A stretch of 64,000 nt of DNA. Origin: Owenweeksia sp964619125. Lineage in GTDB: Bacteria; Bacteroidota; Bacteroidia; Flavobacteriales; Schleiferiaceae. The position numbers were made by a program, and so were the translations under genes. Positions 25,682 to 34,224 of this stretch are shown piece after piece. How positions within the stretch are numbered: position 1 is the stretch's first letter; each line of letters begins with the position of its first letter. The notes under the pieces were generated by a model that was not told the origin of the DNA, did not search any database, and worked only from the letters and a program-made list of their open reading frames with translations. The stretch lies in NCBI GenBank assembly GCA_964619125.1, contig CAZUCA010000001.1, positions 1 through 64,000 on the forward strand, read 5' to 3'.

Positions 25682-27784
25682 TCAGTTTTCTTGCTCCTGA
25701 TCCTGAGGCACCTCTTCTCTTCCGTCGTTTGGCTTGCTAAGCGAACTGCCATTACGGTTGTCAGAATCGTTAGCATCCTTCAGCTTGCGCTCTTTGTCGT
25801 CTTGCCAACTGCGCTTGCCAAAGATTTCTTCCAAATTCTCTTTAAATATAACTTCTTTGTCGAGTAATAATTCGGCGAGGCGGGTAAGTTTTGCCTTGTG
25901 CTCTGTTAATAATTCCTTGGCGCGTTTGTACTGAGCCTCAATGATCTTGCTGATTTCCTCGTCAATTACCTGGGCTGTTTGCTCACTGTAGGGCTTGTTA
26001 AAGCCAAACTCATCATTGCCCTGGCTGTCGTAATAGGTGATATTACCCAGCTTCTCATTAAGCCCGTAAATGGTAACCATGGCCCGGGCCTGTTTGGTAA
26101 CTTTTTCGAGATCACTAAGGGCGCCGGTAGAAATTTTGCCGAATATCACTGACTCAGCGGCACGTCCGCCCAGGGCCGCACACATCTCATCCAGTATCTG
26201 ATCGGTATTGGTAATTTGACGTTCCTCAGGCAGGTACCAGGCTGCACCCAATGAGCGTCCCCGTGGCACAATGGTCACTTTCACCAGGGGAGCAGCATGT
26301 TCGAGCAGCCAGCTTACGGTGGCGTGGCCAGCCTCATGGTAGGCAATTACATTTTTCTCCTCCGGGGTAATGATCTTGTTCTTTTTCTCAAGGCCTCCAA
26401 TAATGCGGTCTACCGCATCGAGAAAATCCTGCTGGTCGATGGCCTTCTTGTCTTTACGGGCGGCTACCAGGGCAGCTTCGTTACACACATTGGCAATATC
26501 GGCACCCGAAAAACCCGGGGTCTGTTTAGCCAGGAATTCAATATCCAGTTCCTTGGCGAGTTTCAACGGACGCAAGTGTACTGAGAAGATTTCCTTGCGC
26601 TCATTCAGGTCGGGTAGGTCCACATGGATTTGGCGGTCAAAACGACCGGCGCGCATCAGGGCACGGTCCAGTACGTCAGCGCGGTTGGTGGCGGCCAGCA
26701 CAATCACGTGTTCATTGGTGGCAAAGCCGTCCATCTCCGTCAGCAGCTGGTTAAGCGTGTTTTCCCGTTCGTCATTACCACCGCTAAAAGTGTTTTTACC
26801 ACGGGCACGGCCAATGGCGTCGATCTCATCGATAAAGATGATGGAAGGTGACTTTTCCTTGGCTTGCTTAAAGAGGTCGCGTACCCTGGAGGCTCCCACC
26901 CCTACAAACATCTCCACAAAGTCAGAACCCGAAAGGCTGAAGAAGGGCACTTTAGCCTCACCGGCCACTGCTTTTGCCAACAGGGTTTTACCGGTTCCGG
27001 GCGGTCCTACCAGGAGGGCACCCTTGGGGATTTTACCACCCAGGCTGGTATACTTGTCTGGGTCTTTCAGGAAGTTAACAATCTCTTGTACCTCTTCCTT
27101 GGCACCTTCGAGGCCGGCAACATCTTTAAAGGTCACTTTCACGTTGGTGTTTTTGTCAAAAAGCTGGGCTTTTGACTTGCCGATATTGAAGATCTGTGCT
27201 CCGGCACCACCCGCCCCGCTGCTCATGCGGCGCATAATAAAGATCCAGATCGCGATCATCAGGATAAAGGGGAAGGTCCAGGCGAGGATGTCGCTCCAAT
27301 AGTCCTTTTGCTCCTCGTAGGTGACCACCGGTTTATCGGCTTCGATTTCGTTATTGTCGTAAAATTCCTTGAGGTTGGCATTGAAAGCCTCAAAGGGCAT
27401 TTCAAATATGTAGTGGGGACCGGGGTTTGCGCCACTGCCGAAGTTGTTGTCACGCAGTTTGTCGTAGCGGTCTTTGTTCTCAAGGGCATCCTTCTTTATA
27501 AAGACCTGGATTTGCTTCTCGTTTACAATGGTCACCTTGCGTACATCACCATCCTCGAGCATTTCGGTAAACTCGTTGAAGTTGGTGGTTACGGTGTTGT
27601 TATTGAAGCTGCCAATTACCTGTATGGCGATAAAGGCCAGGAAAATAGCTGCGTAAATCCAGTAAAAATTAAACTTACGGTTAGGGCCACCGGGTTTTTT
27701 CCCCGAAGGTTTCTTGCCGTCATTTCCCCCCTTCGAAAACTGCTTCTTGAGCTTGTCAAGCTGTTTCTTATCCTTGTTTTCCAT
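25682..27784 (-). CDS. ftsH: ATP-dependent zinc metalloprotease FtsH
   Basis: A 700-residue membrane protease. Two transmembrane segments (about residues 41-59 and 168-184) flank a periplasmic domain. Walker A is GPPGTGKT (260-267), Walker B IIFIDEIDAIG, the SRH motif follows, and the zinc site is HEAGH (483-487). It degrades membrane and regulatory proteins, including lipid-synthesis enzymes in E. coli. The start at 27784 (MENKDKKQ) is chosen because earlier in-frame codons lie inside rsfS. It begins 19 nt after the rsfS stop. The C-terminal tail is charged and Gln/Asp-rich. Confidence 0.98.
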   Translation of the reverse strand: MENKDKKQLDKLKKQFSKGGNDGKKPSGKKPGGPNRKFNFYWIYAAIFLAFIAIQVIGSFNNNTVTTNFNEFTEMLEDGDVRKVTIVNEKQIQVFIKKDALENKDRYDKLRDNNFGSGANPGPHYIFEMPFEAFNANLKEFYDNNEIEADKPVVTYEEQKDYWSDILAWTFPFILMIAIWIFIMRRMSSGAGGAGAQIFNIGKSKAQLFDKNTNVKVTFKDVAGLEGAKEEVQEIVNFLKDPDKYTSLGGKIPKGALLVGPPGTGKTLLAKAVAGEAKVPFFSLSGSDFVEMFVGVGASRVRDLFKQAKEKSPSIIFIDEIDAIGRARGKNTFSGGNDERENTLNQLLTEMDGFATNEHVIVLAATNRADVLDRALMRAGRFDRQIHVDLPDLNERKEIFSVHLRPLKLAKELDIEFLAKQTPGFSGADIANVCNEAALVAARKDKKAIDQQDFLDAVDRIIGGLEKKNKIITPEEKNVIAYHEAGHATVSWLLEHAAPLVKVTIVPRGRSLGAAWYLPEERQITNTDQILDEMCAALGGRAAESVIFGKISTGALSDLEKVTKQARAMVTIYGLNEKLGNITYYDSQGNDEFGFNKPYSEQTAQVIDEEISKIIEAQYKRAKELLTEHKAKLTRLAELLLDKEVIFKENLEEIFGKRSWQDDKERKLKDANDSDNRNGSSLSKPNDGREEVPQDQEQEN

Positions 27785-27803
27785 GTGCAGTTTTAAAACG
27801 TAA

Positions 27804-28181
27804 TTAGTGTTGTTCAAGTACAGTAACCTCCGCATCGCCCCATAATCCTTCCAAATCATAAAACTCACGGGCAGCGGGTAAAAATACGTGAACCGCCACA
27901 GTTACGTAATCCATTAATATCCATTCACCATTTTCGGCGCCTTCAATATGCCAGGGCCGATCATCCAATTTTTCACGCACTAATTCTTCAACCCGGTCTG
28001 TAATTGCTTTAACCTGTGTGTTGGAGCTACCTTGACAGATAAGGAAATAATCGCATACAGAGTTGTCAAGGTTTTGCAGATTGAGAACTGTAATTTGCTG
28101 AGCTTTAACGTCCTCCATCCCGTCAATGATGGTCTGTACCAGTTGAGGGAACGAGTTTTGTGCGTCTATGTGTTTTGTCAT
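27804..28181 (-). CDS. rsfS: Ribosome silencing factor
   Basis: A 125-residue RsfS/YbeB-family protein. It binds L14 on the large subunit and blocks subunit joining, lowering translation in starvation. The family core is seen in VCDYFLICQGSSNTQVKAITDRVEELVREKLDDRPWHIEGAENGEWILMDYVTVAVHVF. It is the first gene of the leftward rsfS-ftsH-LUD-cdsA-psd-ACBP operon. An AT-rich approximately 68-nt gap separates it from the divergent birA gene. Confidence 0.96.
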   Translation of the reverse strand: MTKHIDAQNSFPQLVQTIIDGMEDVKAQQITVLNLQNLDNSVCDYFLICQGSSNTQVKAITDRVEELVREKLDDRPWHIEGAENGEWILMDYVTVAVHVFLPAAREFYDLEGLWGDAEVTVLEQH

Positions 28182-28233
28182 TTACTATTTTTAATCCCAG
28201 CCTGTAAATTTAACAAATATAGCAGGCTGCTAT

Positions 28234-28241
28234 TATCTTTA
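28234..28241 (+). promoter_or_regulatory. -7-like element (TATCTTTA) for birA
   Basis: TATCTTTA is one base off TAnnTTTG. It ends 8 nt before the birA ATG at 28250, so transcription would begin almost at the start codon. No clear -33. Confidence 0.35.
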
Positions 28242-28249
28242 GCCTATCT

Positions 28250-29017
28250 ATGATAGAATCCTTTGCTACCGGCACCCTCTTTATTGGCAATCAACTCATT
28301 CGTCTGAGTTCGGTTCCGTCCACTAATGATTTTCTGAAAAAAAAGATCAGCGAAAACCGATCCTTGGCCGAGGGTTTATCAGTGTTAACTGCGTATCAAA
28401 CATCAGGCCGTGGACAAATTGGCAACGCCTGGGAGTCGGAGGGGGGAAAAAATATTCTTTTAAGTGTTTATCTCAAGCCGCATTGGCTGCCGCTAAGCCG
28501 GTTTTTTCAGTTAAATATGTCAGTTTGTCTTGCACTTATTGATACTCTGAATCATTTCCAGGCCGGCTTTAAAATCAAGTGGCCCAACGACATTTTGTTT
28601 GACCGCCGTAAAATTGCCGGTATCCTCATTGAAAATACTATCAGTAATAACGCATTGGCCAGCTCAGTAGTTGGCATGGGCCTCAATATTAACCAGGAAA
28701 ATTTTCCTGCCGGCTTGCGTACAGCGGCCACCAGCCTTAAAAAGCTATGTGGTCAAACTTTAGACCTGGAAGTAGTTTTAGCGTTATTGCTGCAAAAGCT
28801 GGAACATCGCTATCTGCAGTTACGGCAAAATTCAAGACAGCTGCGCCACGACTACTTTGATCACCTCTACGGCTTCAACGAAACCATCAGGGTGGAGCAG
28901 CAGGGGAAGGTAATGGAAGCCACCCTGGTTGATGTGCAGCAGGACGGCCAACTGGTGCTCCGCCTCGGTGGTGTATTAAAGCAATTCCAGTTTAAGGAGA
29001 TAAGTTTTGTGCTTTAA
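28250..29017 (+). CDS. birA: Biotin--[acetyl-CoA-carboxylase] ligase
   Basis: A 255-residue biotin protein ligase. It makes biotinyl-AMP and transfers biotin to the acetyl-CoA carboxylase carrier lysine. The biotin-binding loop TSGRGQIGNAW and KWPNDILFDRRKIAGILIE with GMGLNINQ are diagnostic. There is no N-terminal helix-turn-helix domain, so it is a ligase only and not a BirA repressor. It is divergent from rsfS and convergent with the SRPBCC gene (4-nt overlap of stops). Confidence 0.96.
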   Translation: MIESFATGTLFIGNQLIRLSSVPSTNDFLKKKISENRSLAEGLSVLTAYQTSGRGQIGNAWESEGGKNILLSVYLKPHWLPLSRFFQLNMSVCLALIDTLNHFQAGFKIKWPNDILFDRRKIAGILIENTISNNALASSVVGMGLNINQENFPAGLRTAATSLKKLCGQTLDLEVVLALLLQKLEHRYLQLRQNSRQLRHDYFDHLYGFNETIRVEQQGKVMEATLVDVQQDGQLVLRLGGVLKQFQFKEISFVL

Positions 29018-29406
29018 AGCTGGGCCACCCGGTCAGCCAGCGTTTCGATAAAATTCTTGAGTGGACGCTCTACCATCATGCGCACCATGGGGTTAAACTT
29101 CCCGCTGAATTCAAATTTTATCTCAGAGGTGTTGGTGCTGATGGCGGTGATATGTGCCAGCAACGAAAAGTCGAGCTTGCTGCTGGCCGAACGCATCCGG
29201 ATCAGGTTGGGAGCTTGCTTTTCCTCCAGGCGTAACCTCACCTCCGGCATACCCTTCATACTAAAGAGGAAGGAGTCTTCATCGGCCTCAAACCTGGTCA
29301 CCGATTCGGGCATCACCTTATTGAAATTCTCAAAGTGGCTAAGTTCCTCGAAAACCTGTTCGGCCGGTTTGTTTACCTGGGCAGTCTTGGATTCAATGTG
29401 GGTCAT
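29014..29406 (-). CDS. SRPBCC family protein
   Basis: A 130-residue START/SRPBCC-fold protein. The pattern SKTAQVNKPAEQVFEELSHFENFNKVMPESV, then KFEFSGKFNPMVRMMVERPLKNFIETLADRVAQL, fits the polyketide-cyclase-like group that forms a hydrophobic ligand cavity. The ligand is unknown. It lies 16 nt after pyrE on the same strand, a pairing that recurs in Bacteroidota. Confidence 0.8.
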   Translation of the reverse strand: MTHIESKTAQVNKPAEQVFEELSHFENFNKVMPESVTRFEADEDSFLFSMKGMPEVRLRLEEKQAPNLIRMRSASSKLDFSLLAHITAISTNTSEIKFEFSGKFNPMVRMMVERPLKNFIETLADRVAQL

Positions 29407-29422
29407 GTTCGTTTTTTTGAGC

Positions 29423-30064
29423 TTAGTTTGACCAGTTAGCAGGGTCTCTGCGCCACTCCATCAGGGTGTGGTAGGTGTCGTTATCAATAAACCCATTTGA
29501 ATTCACTTGTTCGATCAGGTGGTTGTAGTCGCTCAGGGTAAGCAGTTCGCAGTCCGCTTCCTTAAAGTTGTTTTCGGCCACCTCAAAGCCATAGGTAAAT
29601 AAGGCGGCCATGCCCAGTACATTGGCACCCTCTTCACGCAGGGCCTTTACCGCCTTAAGGCTGCTGCCGCCGGTACTGATCAGGTCTTCTACCACTACCA
29701 CACTCTGGGCATTGCTCAGTTGGCCTTCAATCTGGTTTTTGCGGCCATGGCTTTTGGGCTCAGGGCGTACATACACAAAGGGCACACCCAATTCCTGGGC
29801 TACCAGCACCCCAATGGCAATGGCCCCGGTGGCTACTCCGGCGATTACATTAGGTTCGCCGTATTTTTCACGGATGGCCTTTACCAGGTTTTCACGCAAA
29901 AAATTGCGCACCGCCGGATAGCTCAGGCTAATCCTGTTGTCACAATATATGGGGGAATTCCAGCCACTGGCCCACTGAAAGGGCTCTTCTGGTTGCAGTT
30001 TTATTGCCTTAATTTGCAGCAGTTGCTCAGCCGTTTGCCGGGCAATTTCTTTGTCAAAAATCAT
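29423..30064 (-). CDS. pyrE: Orotate phosphoribosyltransferase
   Basis: A 213-residue OPRTase. It joins orotate to PRPP to make orotidine 5'-phosphate in pyrimidine synthesis. The PRPP loop is VVVVEDLISTGGSSLKAV, with GVATGAIAIGVLVAQEL and YVRPEPKSHGRKNQIEG upstream. The start is only 8 nt from the divergent Nudix start codon, so its promoter must lie within the Nudix gene or overlap it. Confidence 0.97.
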   Translation of the reverse strand: MIFDKEIARQTAEQLLQIKAIKLQPEEPFQWASGWNSPIYCDNRISLSYPAVRNFLRENLVKAIREKYGEPNVIAGVATGAIAIGVLVAQELGVPFVYVRPEPKSHGRKNQIEGQLSNAQSVVVVEDLISTGGSSLKAVKALREEGANVLGMAALFTYGFEVAENNFKEADCELLTLSDYNHLIEQVNSNGFIDNDTYHTLMEWRRDPANWSN

Positions 30065-30072
30065 GGGGTCAA

Positions 30073-30672
30073 ATGTATAAAGTTTTCATCAACGATTCGA
30101 GCCTGACGCTCAGGAATACTGCCAACACCGCCGCTCAAAATTACCAGGGACCGGAACAGCTTTCAGGCCTGATTGCGGAGCTGGAGCAAGCTCAGCTACC
30201 CATGCAGCTGGAATTGGCCCATAGCGCGCTGCAACAGATGTGGAATGACTTCAAAGGTTTTTACAAGCTGATCCATGCCGCCGGTGGGGTGGTGAAAAAT
30301 GACAAAGGAGAAATTCTGCTTATCTACCGCTGGGAAAAGTGGGATCTGCCCAAAGGGAAAGTGGAACCGGGAGAAGACTATGCCGAAGCGGCTGTTCGGG
30401 AGGTGATGGAAGAGTGTGGCGTAAATGAGCCGCTTATCACCGCGAAGCTACCCAGTACCTTTCACACCTATGAACGCGGAGGTGAAAAAATTCTCAAGGA
30501 AACCCATTGGTACGAGATGAAATTAAGCCAAACCGCTAAACTGGTTCCCCAAACTGAGGAGGATATAACAGAGGTAGGCTGGTTTGCACCCGGGATAGCG
30601 GAAAGGCGTTTGGAAAAAAGCTACGCCAGTCTTAATTGGCTGTTCCAGCAGTACCTGCATTCTAAATCCTGA
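30073..30672 (+). CDS. Nudix hydrolase
   Basis: A 199-residue protein with a Nudix domain in the C-terminal two thirds. The Nudix box is GKVEPGEDYAEAAVREVMEECGV, matching GX5EX7REUXEEXGU. The N-terminal approximately 70 residues are an extra part that may position the substrate. The substrate, some nucleoside diphosphate derivative, cannot be named. It is divergent from pyrE with 8 nt between start codons and convergent with coaD with 11 nt of overlap. Confidence 0.9.
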   Translation: MYKVFINDSSLTLRNTANTAAQNYQGPEQLSGLIAELEQAQLPMQLELAHSALQQMWNDFKGFYKLIHAAGGVVKNDKGEILLIYRWEKWDLPKGKVEPGEDYAEAAVREVMEECGVNEPLITAKLPSTFHTYERGGEKILKETHWYEMKLSQTAKLVPQTEEDITEVGWFAPGIAERRLEKSYASLNWLFQQYLHSKS

Positions 30673-31117
30673 CCGCAGGCGGAACGAACTGGCCGTAGTC
30701 GCCTTTATGGCGGATTATATCGCGCACTATGCTGCTGCTGATATTTGACAAGCCGCTGGAAGTGAGCAAAAATACCGTATCGAGCCCGGCGTTGAGTTTG
30801 CGATTGGTTTGAGCCACCGCTTTTTCAAATTCAAAGTCAGCCGGATTGCGCAAACCCCTTAGAATAAAGCCCGCTCCTATTTGCTGGCAGTAATTTACCG
30901 TAAGGCCTGTGTAGGTGTCCGCTTCCACGGTAGGCATGTCTTTAAAACTTTCTCTGATCCACTCCAGCCGCTGCTCCAGGGGGAACATGTATTTTTTGGA
31001 AGCATTTTCACCAACCGCCACCACAATCTTGTCGAAGAGGGGGGCTGCCCGTATTATCACATCCTGGTGGCCCAGGGTAATGGGGTCGAAGGAGCCCGGA
31101 AATACTGCAATTCTCAT
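30662..31117 (-). CDS. coaD: Pantetheine-phosphate adenylyltransferase
   Basis: A 151-residue PPAT that adenylylates 4'-phosphopantetheine to dephospho-CoA. The TxGH motif is in PGSFDPITLGHQDVI, with LRGLRNPADFEFE and the ISSSIVRDI segment near the C-terminus, all family-typical. Its start overlaps the ddl stop by 4 nt (ATGA), so the two are translated together. Confidence 0.97.
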   Translation of the reverse strand: MRIAVFPGSFDPITLGHQDVIIRAAPLFDKIVVAVGENASKKYMFPLEQRLEWIRESFKDMPTVEADTYTGLTVNYCQQIGAGFILRGLRNPADFEFEKAVAQTNRKLNAGLDTVFLLTSSGLSNISSSIVRDIIRHKGDYGQFVPPAVRI

Positions 31118-32100
31118 TTTTTGCTCTTTAAGGCCTTTTCCACACAGCTGTCAAAAAGCTCGTTGAGGCTGATGCCGGCGTACTGGGCCTGTTTGGGTAA
31201 AATGCTTTCAGGACTTAAGCCCGGAATGGTATTTACCTCGATGAAGAAAGGTACACCGTTTTCATTAACTATATAATCCACCCGCGTGATGCCATTGAGG
31301 TTCAGGCTCTCGTATATGAATTCTGATTCCTCCATGATCTGGGCATATACCCCGTCATCAATGCGGGCCGGAGTAACTTCTTTAGAGCGGCCACTGTACT
31401 TACTCTCATAGTCAAAAAATTCATTGGCCGGCTCAATGTCGGTACAGGCGATGGCCTTTATATAGCCATTGTGATTGCTTACCCCACAACCTACTTCGGT
31501 GCCTTTCACCATCGCTTCAATGATTACCTGGCTGTCCACGGCAAAGGCGGCATCAATGGCATCGTCGAGGTCTTCGGCAATTTTCACCTTGGTAACCCCG
31601 ATACTCGAACCACTGCGGTTGGGTTTTACAAAGCAGGGAAGGCCCACTTTGTCAGTAATATCTTCGGTAGTATAGTCTTCGTGGCGGGCGAGGTAATAGG
31701 CTTCCGGAATATTTACCCCGGCTGCTTTCAGTAGCAGACTGCACTCTGCCTTGTTGAAGGTGAGGGCGCTTTCAAATTGTCCCGAGGCGGTATGAGGCAT
31801 TTCTATCAGGTCGAAATATCCAGCCAGGGGACCATCTTCACCAGGAGCGCCGTGAATAGCGTTGAACACTACGTCAAAATGAATTCGCTCCCCCTTTTTC
31901 TCGAAAGAAAAGTCATTGCGGTCGATAGCATACTCAGCACCGTCATTGTCGATAACAACCCATTTTTCGCGGGTGATAAGCACCTTGTAAGGCGTGAATT
32001 TTATTTTACTGAGATGATTGTAAACTACCTCCCCTGATTGCATAGATACCTCAAACTCCTGGGAGAAGCCGCCCATTACCACCGCTACCGTATGTTTCAT
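31114..32100 (-). CDS. ddl: D-alanine--D-alanine ligase
   Basis: A 328-residue ATP-grasp ligase that makes the D-Ala-D-Ala end of peptidoglycan precursors. Signatures include VVMGGFSQEFEVSMQSG, HGAPGEDGPLAGYFDL, CFVKPNRSGSSIGVTKV (ATP binding), EAMVKGTEVGCGV and FIEVNTIPGLSPESILPKQ (metal and substrate loop). The start at 32100 (MKHTVAVVMGG) is chosen on homology; earlier in-frame codons belong to a low-complexity leader. Confidence 0.97.
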   Translation of the reverse strand: MKHTVAVVMGGFSQEFEVSMQSGEVVYNHLSKIKFTPYKVLITREKWVVIDNDGAEYAIDRNDFSFEKKGERIHFDVVFNAIHGAPGEDGPLAGYFDLIEMPHTASGQFESALTFNKAECSLLLKAAGVNIPEAYYLARHEDYTTEDITDKVGLPCFVKPNRSGSSIGVTKVKIAEDLDDAIDAAFAVDSQVIIEAMVKGTEVGCGVSNHNGYIKAIACTDIEPANEFFDYESKYSGRSKEVTPARIDDGVYAQIMEESEFIYESLNLNGITRVDYIVNENGVPFFIEVNTIPGLSPESILPKQAQYAGISLNELFDSCVEKALKSKK

Positions 32101-32188
32101 ATTTATTTCAAATTGACGCAAAGTTAATTTTTCCTGCCATCTGCCAAGCCCCGGTTTGCGGAGGCACAAAAGAATTTGAAGTATAAAT

Positions 32189-32213
32189 AAAAAAGCACCC
32201 TTTAAGGGTGCTT
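32189..32213 (-). terminator. Rho-independent terminator after the DUF4168 gene
   Basis: Read leftward: AAAGCACCC, short loop, GGGTGCTTT followed by a run of T. It lies 27 nt after the DUF4168 stop. Confidence 0.88.
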
Positions 32214-32239
32214 TCTATTTGCGGTTATAAAAAGGTATA

Positions 32240-32725
32240 TCAGGATTCATCGGCCATCATAGCGCGCAGCTTTTTAGCCATGTCAGGATCCTGCTGTACT
32301 GCCTGGGTAATTTGAGCATATTCCTGCTCACTCATATCAAAATCGGCGATTACCTCTCTTTGTTTCTCAGTCATTTCCTGTTGGATTGCCATCACAGCGG
32401 CCAGTGCTTTTTCAAATGCAGCCTGCTTGTCTTCAGAGGCTTCTGACTCCTTGCCCATCTGTTTGGCCTGCGCCATCTGTTGAAATTCCATGGTGGTAAG
32501 TCCCTCCTCAGTAATAGACTCGGCCATTTCTTCTTGATACTCCTGCTGGATGCCTTGCATTTCTACCGTAGCTTCGGCAAAATCCTGCAGTTGCTCATCG
32601 CTCACATCTACGGCGGGAGCAGACTGCTGAGGCACGGGTTGCTGGGCATTAGCGGCAAACGGCATCATTACCGTGGCGGCCATAATACTCACTGAAGTTA
32701 AAATCTTCTTCGTTGTAATAAGCAT
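32240..32725 (-). CDS. DUF4168 family secreted protein
   Basis: A 161-residue protein with a signal peptide (cleavage after AANAQQ) and a helical body rich in Gln, Glu, Met and Ala. The body starts VDVSDEQLQDFAEATVEMQ, the pattern of the DUF4168 family (periplasmic or surface helical proteins seen in cyanobacteria and Bacteroidota). A Met/Gln-rich helical composition continues to the end (AKKLRAMMADES). Function unknown. The start at 32725 is chosen because it begins the signal peptide; the leader above it is T-rich non-coding DNA. Confidence 0.82.
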   Translation of the reverse strand: MLITTKKILTSVSIMAATVMMPFAANAQQPVPQQSAPAVDVSDEQLQDFAEATVEMQGIQQEYQEEMAESITEEGLTTMEFQQMAQAKQMGKESEASEDKQAAFEKALAAVMAIQQEMTEKQREVIADFDMSEQEYAQITQAVQQDPDMAKKLRAMMADES

Positions 32726-33087
32726 GTAGCTTTCTGTTTTTTTTTTTGGTTGCATGGGCGACAATAAAAAGGATCAGGGTGGTGACCAAATTATTGCCTC
32801 CAAGCTAAAACTACTGCCAGCCGACTTTCGGCCGACAGGCTGCCATTTTGGTTATCATATCTGGCAGCACGATACGGGAGGCGCAAAAGCCATTCCTAAA
32901 TTCAAAAAGCGCCCCAATAGTTGGGGCGCTTCAGGTTAACGTTTAACGTTGTAACCGTGGTTAGCTTCGCTTGTTATAGCCAACATTAAGGACATTGTGG
33001 ATTGCCCTCACGGAATTGTATAACCGCAGAAGTGCTGTAAGGTTCGGGAAATGAGCTTCTTGCTGCCTGTGGCTTTGCTCGTTTTCG
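32726..33087. other. 362-nt non-coding stretch with structured elements
   Basis: No gene is seen here. The stretch holds a leftward terminator hairpin (32902-32931), a direct repeat of AACGTT around one T (32938-32950), and a short inverted pair CTGCCAG (near 32815) / CTGGCAG (near 32863). The segment 32932-33087 between the hairpin and the dinB stop could be a long dinB 3' untranslated region or the body of a small RNA. A 16-codon open frame in it (MLAITSEANHGYNVKR) has no support. Confidence 0.5.
32902..32931 (-). terminator. Leftward rho-independent terminator downstream of dinB
   Basis: AAGCGCCCCAA, 3-nt loop, TTGGGGCGCTT with a T-run on the leftward strand only. It lies 157 nt after the dinB stop, far for a simple terminator, so the region between may be a 3' untranslated region or a separate RNA. 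Confidence 0.8.
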
Positions 33088-34185
33088 CTAAAACTCAAGT
33101 GTCAGTTGGGTGTAGGCTTGGCCTTCTTTTTCGCGCAGATTTGACAGGGTAATACCCAGTAAACGCACCGGTCGATCTGGCAGGGGTGCCCCCAGCAGCT
33201 CTTTGATTTTTGCCATAATGGTAGGGCGGTCATTTACATAGTGAGAAAAACTGAAGCTGCGGGTGTGCTGCTCAAAGTCGTGGTACTTCAGCTTCAGCGT
33301 AACCGTTTTGCCGGCGGCGCCACTCCTTTCAATTCGTTCAGCCAGCTTGCTCATTATTTTCTCCAGCTCCATCAGCATCTCCTTGGTTTCCTTGAGGTCG
33401 TGGGCAAATGTTCGCTCCGCGCCGATCGATTTGCGGATGCGGTCGGGTTTGACGCGGCTTTTTTGCAAACCCCGCACGATGTGATAGTAGTGATTTCCGC
33501 TTTTGCCAAATTCCCGCACCAGCAGAGGCAAGTCCCACTTTTTCAGGTCGCGGCCAAAATGGATGCCCAGATGTTGCATCTTCTCTGCAGTTTTGGCACC
33601 GATGCCATAGAATTTTTGAATGGGCAGGGATTCCAGGAAAGGAATCACATCCTCCGGCATTATGGTTTTCTGGCCATTGGGTTTGTTGATATCGGACGCT
33701 ACCTTGGCCAGGAATTTATTAATGGAAATGCCGGCGGAAGCCCGCAGTTGGGTTTGCTCCCAGATTTTTTCCCTTATTTCCCGGGCAATGCGGGAAGCGC
33801 TGGTCATGCCCTTTTTATTTTCGGTAACATCGAGGTAGGCCTCGTCGAGCGAAAGCGGTTCCACCAGATCGGTGTATTGAAAGAAAATTTCCCTGATCTG
33901 TTGCGATACCTCCTGGTATTTTTCAAAATCGGGTTTTACGAAGATCAGAGCCGGGCACTTCCGGGCAGCAGTGGTAGAAGGCATGGCTGAGCGCACACCA
34001 TATTGCCGGGCCTCGTAACTGGCGGCCGCCACCACTCCCCGTTCCTTGCTGCCTCCCACCGCCACCGGTTTGCCACGTAACTCAGGATTGTCGCGCTGCT
34101 CCACTGAGGCGTAAAAGGCATCCATATCCACGTGGATGATTTTGCGGAGGTATTCTTCCGGGATTTGACTTGCGGTGTTTTCCAC
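33088..34185 (-). CDS. dinB: DNA polymerase IV
   Basis: A 365-residue Y-family lesion-bypass polymerase. Catalytic motifs are IIHVDMDAFYASVE and SLDEAYLDVTE, with a helix-hairpin-helix part (FYGIGAKTAEKMQHLGI) and a little-finger domain. The C-terminus QLTLEF resembles a beta-clamp-binding motif, which fits dnaN in this window. It lies 39 nt after the C45 hydrolase gene on the same strand; this may be chance read-through, not function. No SOS (LexA) box is evident. Confidence 0.97.
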   Translation of the reverse strand: MENTASQIPEEYLRKIIHVDMDAFYASVEQRDNPELRGKPVAVGGSKERGVVAAASYEARQYGVRSAMPSTTAARKCPALIFVKPDFEKYQEVSQQIREIFFQYTDLVEPLSLDEAYLDVTENKKGMTSASRIAREIREKIWEQTQLRASAGISINKFLAKVASDINKPNGQKTIMPEDVIPFLESLPIQKFYGIGAKTAEKMQHLGIHFGRDLKKWDLPLLVREFGKSGNHYYHIVRGLQKSRVKPDRIRKSIGAERTFAHDLKETKEMLMELEKIMSKLAERIERSGAAGKTVTLKLKYHDFEQHTRSFSFSHYVNDRPTIMAKIKELLGAPLPDRPVRLLGITLSNLREKEGQAYTQLTLEF

Positions 34186-34224
34186 GGTACAAAAGTGCTA
34201 AAGATCCGGCCAGCTTTGAGGGTG

